The notes beneath the pieces are model-generated. The model saw only the letters and a list, made by a program, of their open reading frames with translations. It searched no databases and was not told the DNA's origin. From assembly GCF_006346335.1 (NCBI RefSeq), contig NZ_VDMC01000001.1, positions 372,001 through 436,000 on the forward strand: 64,000 nt of DNA. The letters are read 5' to 3'. Made by a program: the position numbers and the translations under genes. The stretch is from Aequorivita sinensis (GTDB lineage Bacteria > Bacteroidota > Bacteroidia > Flavobacteriales > Flavobacteriaceae). Numbering within the stretch: position 1 is the stretch's first letter; each line of letters opens with the position of its first letter. Shown here in pieces: positions 18,293 to 26,333 of this stretch.

Positions 18293-18856
18293 TTATTCCC
18301 AAACTATCGTTTCCATAATCCTTCTAATATCTTCACGAAGATATTCTGCTGCAGGGTAAACAGAGTCGTAATTTGGCTTTGCTTTAAAGTACACAGCACC
18401 ATTTACAAAGTGACGAATACTATCGGTTACATAAAATTCTGCTTGGGTTGCCGCATTTCCATTTATCATATAAAACATTCCGTACACCTTAGAATCTGGG
18501 TTTACAAAAGGATATGCAGGTATGCTATTTGCCTTAATAGTATGGTCGTAGGCTAAACGTTGAGCATCTTGCAGCAATGAATCTAGATTGTTAGCTCTTA
18601 CCTGCTGGTATGTCATATAAATTGTGGCCTTCATTCTAGGATATTGAATGTTTAGAGCGCAATTATCTTTCTTTTCTATAACTGCATTCTCATTCATTTC
18701 AAAAGAAAAAGCACAATTAGGATCTACCGTTTTGTACTCAGGAATAGGGTAATCTAACCTCAGCTGGGCAGCGGGTTTCACTGTAACCTCATCTTCACAT
18801 GAAACACATATGAAAAGTAGAATTATTGAGGAGAGTATACGTTTATAGATTTTCAA
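18293..18856 (-). CDS. gldD: GldD, gliding motility lipoprotein
   Basis: A 187-residue lipoprotein (lipobox ICVSC, Cys20). GldD is required for gliding in Flavobacterium johnsoniae and is linked to the type IX secretion/gliding apparatus. Recognised by LRLDYPIPEYK, NIQYPRMKATIYMTY, the PAYPFVNPDSKVYGMFY region and the C-terminal AEYLREDIRRIMETIVWE end. Its start overlaps the gldE stop by 14 bp, indicating translational coupling. Non-gliding flavobacteria also keep gldD, so its presence does not prove motility. Confidence 0.94.
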   Translation of the reverse strand: MKIYKRILSSIILLFICVSCEDEVTVKPAAQLRLDYPIPEYKTVDPNCAFSFEMNENAVIEKKDNCALNIQYPRMKATIYMTYQQVRANNLDSLLQDAQRLAYDHTIKANSIPAYPFVNPDSKVYGMFYMINGNAATQAEFYVTDSIRHFVNGAVYFKAKPNYDSVYPAAEYLREDIRRIMETIVWE

Positions 18857-20165
18857 TTGTAACTTTTATTTGTTTTATACGTTTGCCTTCAAAAGCTTCA
18901 ATTACAAACGCATAACCGTGAAATAATATTTTTTCGTTTTTCTTAGGGAATCCCTTTGATACTTCAAGTAGGAAACCAGCTAACGTTTCTGCTTCTCCTT
19001 TATTATCTTCAAACTCTTCAGGGTCATCTAGCTTTATCACCTTGTAAAAATCTTTCAGAGGTGTTTTCCCTTCAAAGATAAATGTATTGTCGTCTAGCTT
19101 AGAGAAAATAAGATCTTCATCATCAAACTCGTCGCTAATTTCGCCTACAATTTCTTCAATAATATCTTCTAAAGAAATAAGTCCGCTAGTTCCTCCATAT
19201 TCATCTACCACAATTGCAAGGTGCATTTTCATTTCCTTAAACTCATTCAGCAAATCGTCTAGCTTTTTGTTTTCAGGCACAAAATACGCTTCGCGTTTTA
19301 AAGTCTTCCAATCTAGGATTTTTCTATCTGTGTATGGAATTAAGTCTTTTACATATAATACGCCAGTAATATTATCCATGCTATCCTTGTAAACTGGAAT
19401 TCGCGAATAGCCGTGTTGAATAATATCAGGAAGAATCTCTTTAAAAGATTGATCTTCACTAATAGCGAAAATATCCATTCGGTTTTTCATCACCTGCTTG
19501 GTATCTGTATTTCCGAAAGTAACAATTCCCTGTAGTATTTTTTGTTCTTCAAAGGTAGTATCCTGATTAGAAAGTTCTAGCGCCTGTGAAAGGTGATCTA
19601 CACTAATATTTGATTTTTGCTTACCATAACGATCGTGCAAAAACAATGTTACCGATCGCATAGGAGAACTAATTGGAGACAGTAAAGTATCCAAAACATT
19701 TAGAGGTTGTGCCATAAAAACAGCAAAAGAAATCCCATTTCTGTTTGCATAAATTTTAGGCAGAATCTCACCAAAAAGCAAGATTAGAAAAGTTACAACT
19801 CCAACTTCTATAATAAAACGAATATCTACACCGTAGTAATTCGTTAGAATATTAGAGAATAAAAGATCGCTCATCGAATCGAAAAGCAGCACTATGGCAA
19901 TGTTTATGAAGTTATTAGCCACAAGAATCGTTGCCAAAAGCTTTTTCGGTTTCGACAGTAACTTTTCTACTATAGCAAGTTTTTTAGCAATTGCTTTCTC
20001 GTTATTCGTCTCAAAGTCTGAAGAAGATAAAGAGAAAAAAGCCACTTCGGCACCCGAAATCAGCGCAGAGCAGCCTAATAAAACAACAAGCAAAACAATA
20101 CTTGTTATATGAGTAAAGTCCAAAGTATTAATTAATAATAGTAAACCTGGGGGTTCTGTATCCAA
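18843..20165 (-). CDS. gldE: GldE, CNNM/CorC-type membrane protein with CBS pair
   Basis: A 440-residue protein of the HlyC/CorC (UPF0053) family. A DUF21-type transmembrane domain (about 18-170) is followed by two CBS domains (about 210-330, with GYSRIPVYKDSMDNITGVLY and HLAIVVDEYGGTSGLISLED) and a CorC_HlyC transporter-associated domain (about 345-435). In F. johnsoniae GldE is coupled to GldD and can partly compensate for gldD mutants. It lies 21 bp after ssb and overlaps gldD, in the conserved order mutY-ssb-gldE-gldD. Relatives are linked to Mg/Co export, so an ion-related role is possible. Confidence 0.94.
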   Translation of the reverse strand: MDTEPPGLLLLINTLDFTHITSIVLLVVLLGCSALISGAEVAFFSLSSSDFETNNEKAIAKKLAIVEKLLSKPKKLLATILVANNFINIAIVLLFDSMSDLLFSNILTNYYGVDIRFIIEVGVVTFLILLFGEILPKIYANRNGISFAVFMAQPLNVLDTLLSPISSPMRSVTLFLHDRYGKQKSNISVDHLSQALELSNQDTTFEEQKILQGIVTFGNTDTKQVMKNRMDIFAISEDQSFKEILPDIIQHGYSRIPVYKDSMDNITGVLYVKDLIPYTDRKILDWKTLKREAYFVPENKKLDDLLNEFKEMKMHLAIVVDEYGGTSGLISLEDIIEEIVGEISDEFDDEDLIFSKLDDNTFIFEGKTPLKDFYKVIKLDDPEEFEDNKGEAETLAGFLLEVSKGFPKKNEKILFHGYAFVIEAFEGKRIKQIKVTIENL

Positions 20166-20186
20166 TTTGATGAATTTAGTTAAACA

Positions 20187-20642
20187 TTAAAAAGGAAGAT
20201 CGTCCTCTTCTTCAGTAATAGACTTTGCAGCCTGAGATGGTTGAGTAGCCTGTGGTTTTTGAACATTTTGTCCTGGATTATTTTGCGGGGTTTCGTTTCC
20301 GCTTCCTTTAGGTGTCAAGAACGTAAAGTCAGTACAATGCACCTCTGTGCTGTATCTATCCAATCCTTTATCATCTTGCCATTTGCGAGTTTTTAAACGG
20401 CCTTCAATATAAACCATATCGCCCTTTTTTAAATACTTCTCACAAATTTCAGCAGCTTTATTTCGAACTACAATATTGTGCCACTCTGTATTTGTAACAC
20501 GCTCATTTGTAGTTTTGTTTACATAAGTTTCATTTGTAGCAAGAGGAAATCGTCCAATACTATTTCCGCCCTCAAAGTAATGCATCTTTACATCATCACC
20601 CGTATGTCCAATCAACATAACTTTGTTCAATGTTCCACTCAT
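20187..20642 (-). CDS. ssb: Single-stranded DNA-binding protein
   Basis: A 151-residue SSB with an OB fold (about 1-108, TLNKVMLIGHTGDDVKMHYF at the start, WHNIVVRNKAAEICEKYLKKG in the core), a Gln/Asn/Pro-rich flexible linker, and the acidic tip EEEDDLPF that binds partner proteins. It is the second gene after mutY (112-bp gap, with its own -7 element) and is followed by gldE-gldD. Confidence 0.97.
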   Translation of the reverse strand: MSGTLNKVMLIGHTGDDVKMHYFEGGNSIGRFPLATNETYVNKTTNERVTNTEWHNIVVRNKAAEICEKYLKKGDMVYIEGRLKTRKWQDDKGLDRYSTEVHCTDFTFLTPKGSGNETPQNNPGQNVQKPQATQPSQAAKSITEEEDDLPF

Positions 20643-20666
20643 ATTTTCTTTATTTTATAATTTATG

Positions 20667-20674
20667 CAAAGGTA
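20667..20674 (-). promoter_or_regulatory. -7 promoter element for ssb-gldE-gldD
   Basis: Minus strand TACCTTTG (TAnnTTTG), 24 bp before the ssb ATG, in the mutY-ssb gap. Suggests ssb-gldE-gldD can be transcribed apart from mutY. Confidence 0.55.
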
Positions 20675-20754
20675 AATCTTGTGTTCTAAATATACGGTTT
20701 TTTTAAGTTTTAATATAGAATGATTTAAATGAAAGCTATAAACCTAAAATAGAT

Positions 20755-21819
20755 TTAGTAGTTTTCAAAAAATTCTGAAACAAAATTTTCTATTAAAACC
20801 GGAACTGCGTAATTATTTATTTCAGAAATAGGGATATCGGCTTGACTACCTTTAGGTGTCTCAATTATCCAAAAGCGGGTGTATAAATGTTGGTGCGAAA
20901 GTTTATGAACCACTGCCTCTTCATTAAAAAGCGATATACTTCTAATATCTAAGTTTTCTGAAAAATCTTGAAACTGTGGGAGGTTTTTTAAATCCTCGAT
21001 GTCGACTTCCTCTGAAGTTTCAACCAATGGAAACTCATAAAGTTTATGCCAAATTCCCTTTCCGATTCGTTGTTTAAGAATAGTATTTTCGTTTTCTGAT
21101 AGAACAACTAGATAATTAAAATATCTTTTCTTTACGGGTTTAGCTTTAATTTTTACAGGTAATTCCTCTACTTCATTCTTCTGAAAAGCAACACAACTAT
21201 CATTAAAAATACAACTATTGCAATCTGGATTTCTAGGCACACAATGTCTCGCTCCAAATTCCATAATAGCTTGGTTAAAAGTGCCAGGTTGTTTCTTATC
21301 TATTAATTGTTGGGCTAGAATTTTGAATTCTTTTGGTCCATTTCCTTTATTAATAGGTGTAGATATTCCAAAAACACGAGATAGCACTCGGTAAACATTG
21401 CCATCTACTACCGCTTGCGGTTCATTAAAGCATATACTTGCAATAGCACTTGCGGTGTATTCCCCTACTCCCTTTAATTTTAATAAGTTCTTATAGTTAT
21501 CAGGAAAAACCCCATTCATATCTTCGGTTACCATTTTCGCAGTAGCATGAAGGTTTCGTGCTCGAGAATAATATCCTAATCCTTGCCATAGTTTCAAAAC
21601 TTCATCCTCAGGTGAATTTGCTAAATCTTGAACCGTAGGATAGGCGTTTATAAACTTTAAATAATAGGGTAATCCTTGCGCAACTCGCGTTTGTTGCAGC
21701 ATAATTTCTGACAGCCAAATATGATATGGACTTACTGTTTTTCGCCACGGGAGATCTCGCTTATTATCTAAATACCACGAAATTAGCCTTTTGGAAAAGT
21801 GAGGGTTTAAAATTGACAT
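20755..21819 (-). CDS. mutY: A/G-specific adenine glycosylase
   Basis: MutY removes adenine paired with 8-oxoguanine. In 354 residues, the HhH-GPD domain (about 25-215) has the catalytic-helix stretch WLSEIMLQQTRVAQG and the hairpin LKGVGEYTASAIASICF followed by AVVDGNVYRVL with the active-site Asp. The [4Fe-4S] ligands follow the pattern C-x6-C-x2-C-x5-C (CVPRNPDCNSC then C). The C-terminal NUDIX-like 8-oxoG recognition domain (about 230-350) is present. It is divergent from hup, with about 130 bp between them. Confidence 0.96.
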   Translation of the reverse strand: MSILNPHFSKRLISWYLDNKRDLPWRKTVSPYHIWLSEIMLQQTRVAQGLPYYLKFINAYPTVQDLANSPEDEVLKLWQGLGYYSRARNLHATAKMVTEDMNGVFPDNYKNLLKLKGVGEYTASAIASICFNEPQAVVDGNVYRVLSRVFGISTPINKGNGPKEFKILAQQLIDKKQPGTFNQAIMEFGARHCVPRNPDCNSCIFNDSCVAFQKNEVEELPVKIKAKPVKKRYFNYLVVLSENENTILKQRIGKGIWHKLYEFPLVETSEEVDIEDLKNLPQFQDFSENLDIRSISLFNEEAVVHKLSHQHLYTRFWIIETPKGSQADIPISEINNYAVPVLIENFVSEFFENY

Positions 21820-21864
21820 TGGGTAAAAATAATCTATATTCCATTAAATTTTAAAGGATTATGC

Positions 21865-21897
21865 TTTGATTTATTGATTTTAAAATATGTATATTTG
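21865..21897 (+). promoter_or_regulatory. Promoter of hup
   Basis: -33 TTTG (21865-21868) and -7 TATATTTG (21890-21897) with a 21-bp spacer, 51 bp before the hup ATG. Confidence 0.72.
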
Positions 21898-21948
21898 CAG
21901 ACCCAAAAAAACTCTAGTAAAAGAATAATTAATTAAAATACACATATA

Positions 21949-22239
21949 ATGACGAAAGCAGATATCGTAGCTAAGATTTCAGAAAGATTAGGAATGGAAA
22001 AGAATGAAGTTCAAGCTACTGTTGAAACCTTTATGGAAGAAGTGAAGAATTCTCTTGAAGGTGGTGACAACGTTTATTTAAGAGGTTTCGGTAGTTTTAT
22101 TATTAAAACTAGAGCCGAAAAAACTGGAAGAAATATTTCAAAAAACACAACAATAAAAATCCCTGCTCACAATATCCCGGCTTTTAAACCTGCAAAAGTA
22201 TTTGTTGAAGGTGTAAAAACCAATGTGGAAATAAAATAG
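21949..22239 (+). CDS. HU family DNA-binding protein
   Basis: A 96-residue histone-like protein that bends and compacts DNA. MTKADIVAKISERLGMEKNE forms the N-terminal helix, RGFGSFIIKTRAEKTGRN leads into the beta-arm, and IPAHNIPAFKPAK is the HU signature near the arm tip and C-terminus. It shares a promoter region with the divergent mutY and is followed 25-67 bp later by a tiny basic ORF, probably on the same transcript. Confidence 0.96.
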   Translation: MTKADIVAKISERLGMEKNEVQATVETFMEEVKNSLEGGDNVYLRGFGSFIIKTRAEKTGRNISKNTTIKIPAHNIPAFKPAKVFVEGVKTNVEIK

Positions 22240-22306
22240 TAATAACCAGTTTGGTTCCGACTCGATGAATTTCGAGGAAGGGATGGAACATAAAAAAGAC
22301 TTTAGT

Positions 22307-22399
22307 ATGCCAAGTGGTAAAAAAAGAAAAAGACATAAGGTAGCGACTCACAAACGTAAAAAGCGTCGTCGCGCTAACCGTCATAAGAAGAAAAAGTAG
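22307..22399 (+). CDS. Tiny very basic protein, probable Bacteroidota-specific ribosomal protein
   Basis: A 30-residue ORF, beginning MPSGKKRKRHKVATHKRKKR and ending with four lysines, so nearly two thirds Lys/Arg/His. An in-frame ATG at 22265 would add 14 residues (MNFEEGMEHKKDFS). I favour the internal start because MPSGKKRK is the form I recall from other flavobacteria. Composition and size fit a small ribosomal protein; I recall a Bacteroidota-specific large-subunit protein (bL38) of this kind in the F. johnsoniae ribosome, but cannot confirm identity. It follows hup directly, and its stop codon lies inside the stem of a terminator hairpin. Confidence 0.75.
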   Translation: MPSGKKRKRHKVATHKRKKRRRANRHKKKK

Positions 22400-22415
22400 T
22401 TCTAAACTACTTTTT
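22391..22415 (+). terminator. Terminator overlapping the stop codon of the small basic ORF
   Basis: Arms AAAAAGTAGTT (22391-22401) and AACTACTTTTT (22405-22415) with a 3-base loop; the TAG stop is within the first arm. It would end the hup transcript. Confidence 0.75.
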
Positions 22416-22429
22416 CTGTTTTAAAAGTA

Positions 22430-22594
22430 ATTTGGCAACTGCATTTAGGTGTGGTTGCCAAATAAAACAAACGAAATATCGTTCTTTGAAAATGAGATTG
22501 CAACAACCTTCTTTTGGTTTTGGTGCGGTTTCGCCGGGTTTTAATTAAAAACCTGTGAAAAAATATTGTTTAATAAGTTCCGATTATACGTCGG
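22430..22594 (+). promoter_or_regulatory. Hairpin-rich leader upstream of RNase G
   Basis: Four perfect inverted repeats in about 165 bp: a 10-bp stem (22430-22439 with 22454-22463), AACGA/TCGTT (22470-22483), GGTTTT/AAAACC (22537-22553) and CCGA/TCGG (22580-22594). The rng GTG follows 20 bp later. E. coli rne is autoregulated through hairpins in its leader, so an analogous role is plausible but inferred. Confidence 0.5.
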
Positions 22595-22614
22595 GACAAC
22601 AAAATTAATGTAAC

Positions 22615-24159
22615 GTGAACTACGAATTATTTATTAGGTCCGGTTCACAAGAAGTTGATTTTGCCCTATTAAAGGATGGAAAACTTATAGAGCTTCACAA
22701 AGAGGATGAGGATAATAATTTTACGGTTGGCGACATCTTTCTTGCCAAAATACGTAAAACAGTCCCAGGTTTAAACGCCGCCTTTGTAAATGTGGGTTAC
22801 GAAAAAGATGGTTTTTTACACTATCACGATCTAGGCCCTAAAGTATCTTCACTTTTAAAATTTGTTAAAGGTGTAAGTACAGGAAAACTAAAAGATTATA
22901 CTCTAAAAGACTTCCCATTCGAAAAAGAGATTGATAAGCATGGCAACATTAATAATGCCTTGAAAAACAATCAATCTATCTTGGTTCAAATAGTAAAAGA
23001 ACCCATATCTACCAAAGGACCCCGTATAAGCTCTGAGCTATCTATAGCCGGAAGATATATTGTATTGGTTCCTTTTTCTGATCGTGTTTCTGTTTCTCAA
23101 AAAATAGAAAGTAACGAAGAAAAAGACAGGTTAAAACGCTTGATTAAAAGCATTAAACCAAAAGGATTTGGCGTTATTATACGTACCGTAGCCGAGGGCA
23201 AAAAAGTAGCAGAACTGGACAAAGACTTACAGAATCTTATGGAACGCTGGATAGCGATGTGTAAGAAGCTACAAGGGGCGCACCACCCTTCAAAAGTGCT
23301 AAGCGAGCTAAATAGAGGAGCTTCTCTAATCCGCGATATGTTTAACGATTCATTCTCAGCAATACATATCGACGATGAAACTCTATACTTGCAAATAAAA
23401 GATTATGTGCAGGAGATTGCACCAAACAAAGACAATATCGTAAAGCATTATGATTCTAATGTTCCAATGTTTGAAAAATTTGGAATTGAACGACAAATAA
23501 AAACTTCTTTCGGAAAATCTGTTACAGGTAGTAAAGGAGCTTATTTGGTTATAGAACATACAGAAGCAATGCACGTAATAGACGTGAATAGCGGTAACCG
23601 AAGTAATAAGCAAAAAACACAGGAAGACACAGCGTTAGAAGTGAATTTAATTGCTGCTACCGAGGTAGCAAGGCAGCTTAGGTTACGCGATATGGGAGGA
23701 ATAATTGTGGTAGATTTTATCGATTTGGCAAGCGCCGCACACCGCAAACAGCTCTACAACCACCTTCGTGATGAAATGAAGGACGATAGAGCAAAGCACA
23801 AAATACTCCCACCAAGTAAATTTGGGTTAATACAAATAACCCGTCAACGAGTTAGGCCAGAGATGAACATCAAAACTCGCGAAGAAGATCCTAGTAATGG
23901 AGGCGATGGCGAGATTGAAGCACCTATAATCGTTATAAATAGAATTAATGAAGAGGTAAAACGCCTTTTCAAAAAAGACTATAAAAAGATAACACTTAAT
24001 ACACATCCTTTTATAGCAGCCTTTTTAACAAAAGGCTTCCCAAGCGTCCGAACCAAATGGTTTTTGGAACATAAAAAATGGGTGAAAATTCAACCTCGAG
24101 ATGCATACACATATCTTGAATATCATTTCCACGATAAAGATGGAAAACTGATAAAATAA
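22615..24159 (+). CDS. rng: Ribonuclease E/G family endoribonuclease (RNase G)
   Basis: A 514-residue endonuclease for rRNA maturation and mRNA decay. An S1-like RNA-binding domain (about 35-125, with FTVGDIFLAKIRKTVPGLN) and the RNase H-like catalytic domain carry the Mg-binding aspartates in HVIDVNSG (near 321) and IIVVDFIDL (near 366). Downstream, where RNase E/G normally has the Zn-link CPxC, the sequence reads REEDPSNGGDGEIEAP, with no cysteine. The start is GTG, chosen because NYELFIRSGSQEVDFALL matches the usual N-terminus; an ATG 7 bp upstream is followed at once by a stop. It has its own leader and terminator. Confidence 0.94.
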   Translation: MNYELFIRSGSQEVDFALLKDGKLIELHKEDEDNNFTVGDIFLAKIRKTVPGLNAAFVNVGYEKDGFLHYHDLGPKVSSLLKFVKGVSTGKLKDYTLKDFPFEKEIDKHGNINNALKNNQSILVQIVKEPISTKGPRISSELSIAGRYIVLVPFSDRVSVSQKIESNEEKDRLKRLIKSIKPKGFGVIIRTVAEGKKVAELDKDLQNLMERWIAMCKKLQGAHHPSKVLSELNRGASLIRDMFNDSFSAIHIDDETLYLQIKDYVQEIAPNKDNIVKHYDSNVPMFEKFGIERQIKTSFGKSVTGSKGAYLVIEHTEAMHVIDVNSGNRSNKQKTQEDTALEVNLIAATEVARQLRLRDMGGIIVVDFIDLASAAHRKQLYNHLRDEMKDDRAKHKILPPSKFGLIQITRQRVRPEMNIKTREEDPSNGGDGEIEAPIIVINRINEEVKRLFKKDYKKITLNTHPFIAAFLTKGFPSVRTKWFLEHKKWVKIQPRDAYTYLEYHFHDKDGKLIK

Positions 24160-24163
24160 TTTT

Positions 24164-24202
24164 AAACCCCTTTTGAAGAAATTCTTCGAAAGGGGTTTTT
24201 TT
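24164..24202 (+). terminator. Terminator after rng
   Basis: Arms AAACCCCTTT (24164-24173) and AAAGGGGTTT (24189-24198) plus an inner GAAGAA/TTCTTC stem, then a T run. Confidence 0.88.
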
Positions 24203-24243
24203 GTGTCTTTAAGTTTCTAATTATATAATCGACCTATGTAAGA

Positions 24244-24251
24244 TATCTTTG
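24244..24251 (+). promoter_or_regulatory. -7 promoter element for recX
   Basis: Reads TATCTTTG, matching TAnnTTTG, about 105 bp before the recX ATG, giving a leader of about 100 nt. No clear -33 element. Confidence 0.5.
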
Positions 24252-24356
24252 CGAACTTTGCAATGCAATATTAGCAGAATAACTATCGTAAAGATGCTAG
24301 GGAAATCTAACTGATCTTAAGTCCTAGTAGCATTTAAAGTCACTAGCTTTCATATT

Positions 24357-24836
24357 ATGAATGAAAATAAAACATACACCGTAGATGAAGCTAAAAGGCG
24401 ATTAGAACGCTATTGCGCCTACCAGGAGCGTTGCCATAAGGAAGTGCAGCAAAAGCTTTACGAGATGCGTATGATACCCTTAGCGATAGATGAAATTATA
24501 GACCACTTATTACGTCACAATTTTTTAAATGAAACAAGGTTCGCTCAAGCCTTTGCCCGTGGAAAGTTTAGAACGAAAAAATGGGGACGAAATAGAATAG
24601 TGAATGAGTTGAAAATGCGACAAATTTCAAAATTCAATATACAAATAGCGCTAAAAGAAATTCCAGATTCTGAATACTATAAAACTTTTGAAGCCTTAGC
24701 CGAAAAGCGCATGCAACAATTAAGTTCGGAAAAAAATCTTCAAACAAAGCGCAAAAAGTTGGCGGATTATCTCTTTTATCGAGGTTGGGAGCCTGAGCTG
24801 GTTTACGCTAAAATTAACGAAATTCTGAATAAATAA
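24357..24836 (+). CDS. recX: RecX, regulator of RecA
   Basis: A 159-residue RecX/RecX-like protein made of three repeats of a three-helix unit. RecX binds RecA filaments and limits strand exchange. RYCAYQERCHKEVQQKLYEM (about 18-37), IIDHLLRHNFLNETRFAQAF and WGRNRIVNELKMRQIS are the characteristic segments. It starts about 100 nt downstream of a -7 element, with a leader that can form a bulged hairpin. recA is not nearby. Its stop is 3 bp from the converging outer-membrane protein gene. Confidence 0.92.
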   Translation: MNENKTYTVDEAKRRLERYCAYQERCHKEVQQKLYEMRMIPLAIDEIIDHLLRHNFLNETRFAQAFARGKFRTKKWGRNRIVNELKMRQISKFNIQIALKEIPDSEYYKTFEALAEKRMQQLSSEKNLQTKRKKLADYLFYRGWEPELVYAKINEILNK

Positions 24837-24839
24837 ATA

Positions 24840-25355
24840 TTACAAATTAAAAGAAGCTCCCAAATTAAAAGTTACCTGATTGTGAAGTTTTTCACCAGGT
24901 GTTAAAGTATCGGTGTTATACTTTGCAAAAGGGACATTCATTTCTGTGAATACACCAAAGCCACTAGTAAAGAAATAACGCGCGCCTAAATGCCCTCCAA
25001 AATTCTTTAAACTTACATTAAGCCCTGGATACACATCAAAATTTTCATCCACATTTATCACATTACCTAAATTGGCATTAAACCTTGCTTTTAAATCAAA
25101 ACGGTCTGCAAATTTTGCTATGGGCTCTTCATTACCTGCAGGTGTAATGTATTTTTTAACATCTAGCAGATAAGAAGAAGTAAGTCCTACAGAAATGTTT
25201 TCACCCATTCCGAAGTCTAAACTAGTCATAACTCCTGTACCGTTATTTTGTAAATTGGCACCAACTTGAAATTTTACATCTCCTTTCCCAGTATAAGCTT
25301 GAGCAAAGGTTAATTGTAAACAAAAAAGGGCTATTATAGTTGCAAATGTTTTCAT
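24840..25355 (-). CDS. Small outer-membrane beta-barrel protein
   Basis: A 171-residue exported protein: signal peptide about 1-18 (CLQLTFAQA), then about eight amphipathic beta segments (VKFQVGANLQNN, ISVGLTSSYLLDV, FDLKARFNANLG and others) ending in FNLGASFNL, a typical C-terminal barrel strand with terminal hydrophobic residue. I believe it falls in a flavobacterial DUF (DUF6646 or similar); function unknown. It converges with recX and is not obviously linked to the downstream genes. Confidence 0.78.
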   Translation of the reverse strand: MKTFATIIALFCLQLTFAQAYTGKGDVKFQVGANLQNNGTGVMTSLDFGMGENISVGLTSSYLLDVKKYITPAGNEEPIAKFADRFDLKARFNANLGNVINVDENFDVYPGLNVSLKNFGGHLGARYFFTSGFGVFTEMNVPFAKYNTDTLTPGEKLHNQVTFNLGASFNL

Positions 25356-25393
25356 CTTAAATTTTTTGGCGAATATAGTTAATTATACAATTA

Positions 25394-26248
25394 TTAAAGT
25401 GTTTTATTAGTGCGAACAATGGCTTGTTCGTTTTTCCAATCAATCCATTTCTGACCCTTAATTTTTCGCATAAATTGATCGTAGTAACGCATAATAACAA
25501 TATTGTAAATTGCTTTAGCTAAATTTTTCGGGTTTCTAGCAATGGCGCGTAAACTCATTGAAAAACCTGGTGTTATATAACGCATATAATGCCAATACCC
25601 TTCCGGCATATACAACACATTTCCGTGTTCTAAATTAGCAATATATCCCTCGGCTTTTTTTAAGGCGGGCCACTTGGTGTAGTCTGGATCGTGAAAATCT
25701 ATATCTTCTCTCGTAATTAGAGAATGAGGGATTTTATACAAGTAATCATTCTGGGTTTGGTCAAAGAGAATTACTTCCTTTTTACCTTGAAAGTGAAAAT
25801 GGAAGATATTTGCCAAATCGATATCATAATGCATAAAGGTATAGGAATCCTTCCCTCCGAAAAAGAGCATCGGCAAGCCTTTCATCAGTTTCAACCCAAA
25901 ATCTGGGTATGAAAAATCCTTCTGAAGTTGTGGAACTTCTTTTAAAATATTCCAAAGAAAGATTCGGTATTTAGTAGGTTCTTTTTTAAGAAGGGCTACG
26001 TAATCTTTCATTTTCATTTCCGCATGCGGCTCATTAAACCCATCTTTATGACTTACGGGACGATCATCATACAAAGGCACCGTCTTGTCCCCTGCTACTT
26101 CGGCCATATAGTCTAAATTCCATTTGGTATAAGCTGGCCAATCCTCTATAAACCTTTCAATTACAACTGGTTTTTGGGGTTTAAAGTAATTCTTCAGAAA
26201 ATCTTCTTTGGTAATGGCCTTTACCCTATCTATTTCCTTTAATTTCAT
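25394..26248 (-). CDS. Cupin-like/JmjC-type Fe(II)-dependent oxygenase
   Basis: A 284-residue cytosolic protein of the cupin_8 (JmjC-like) family, which includes 2-oxoglutarate- and iron-dependent hydroxylases of proteins or RNA. It starts KEIDRVKAITKEDFLKNYF and has KPVVIERFIEDWPAY, the usual cupin_8 opening. Likely metal ligands are the HxD in FMHYDIDLANIFH (about 140-152) and a distal His in YWHYMRYI (about 223). The substrate is unknown. A TAnnTTTG element lies just upstream, so it is probably a single-gene unit. Confidence 0.88.
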   Translation of the reverse strand: MKLKEIDRVKAITKEDFLKNYFKPQKPVVIERFIEDWPAYTKWNLDYMAEVAGDKTVPLYDDRPVSHKDGFNEPHAEMKMKDYVALLKKEPTKYRIFLWNILKEVPQLQKDFSYPDFGLKLMKGLPMLFFGGKDSYTFMHYDIDLANIFHFHFQGKKEVILFDQTQNDYLYKIPHSLITREDIDFHDPDYTKWPALKKAEGYIANLEHGNVLYMPEGYWHYMRYITPGFSMSLRAIARNPKNLAKAIYNIVIMRYYDQFMRKIKGQKWIDWKNEQAIVRTNKTL

Positions 26249-26264
26249 AGCTTTAATCTTAGTG

Positions 26265-26272
26265 CAAATTTA
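26265..26272 (-). promoter_or_regulatory. -7 promoter element for the cupin-like gene
   Basis: Minus strand TAAATTTG (TAnnTTTG), 16 bp before the ATG, giving a leader of roughly 10 nt. Confidence 0.5.
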
Positions 26273-26333
26273 CTAATCTAGAGCCATCCTATGGAGATTG
26301 TTAATATAACTTTAAGCATTTATCAATAAATTA

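Noticed and set aside
24160-24356. tRNA or other stable RNA between rng and recX
   Set aside because: No T-arm GGTTCGA-type motif, acceptor stem or CCA end; the stretch is explained by a terminator, a -7 element and a leader.
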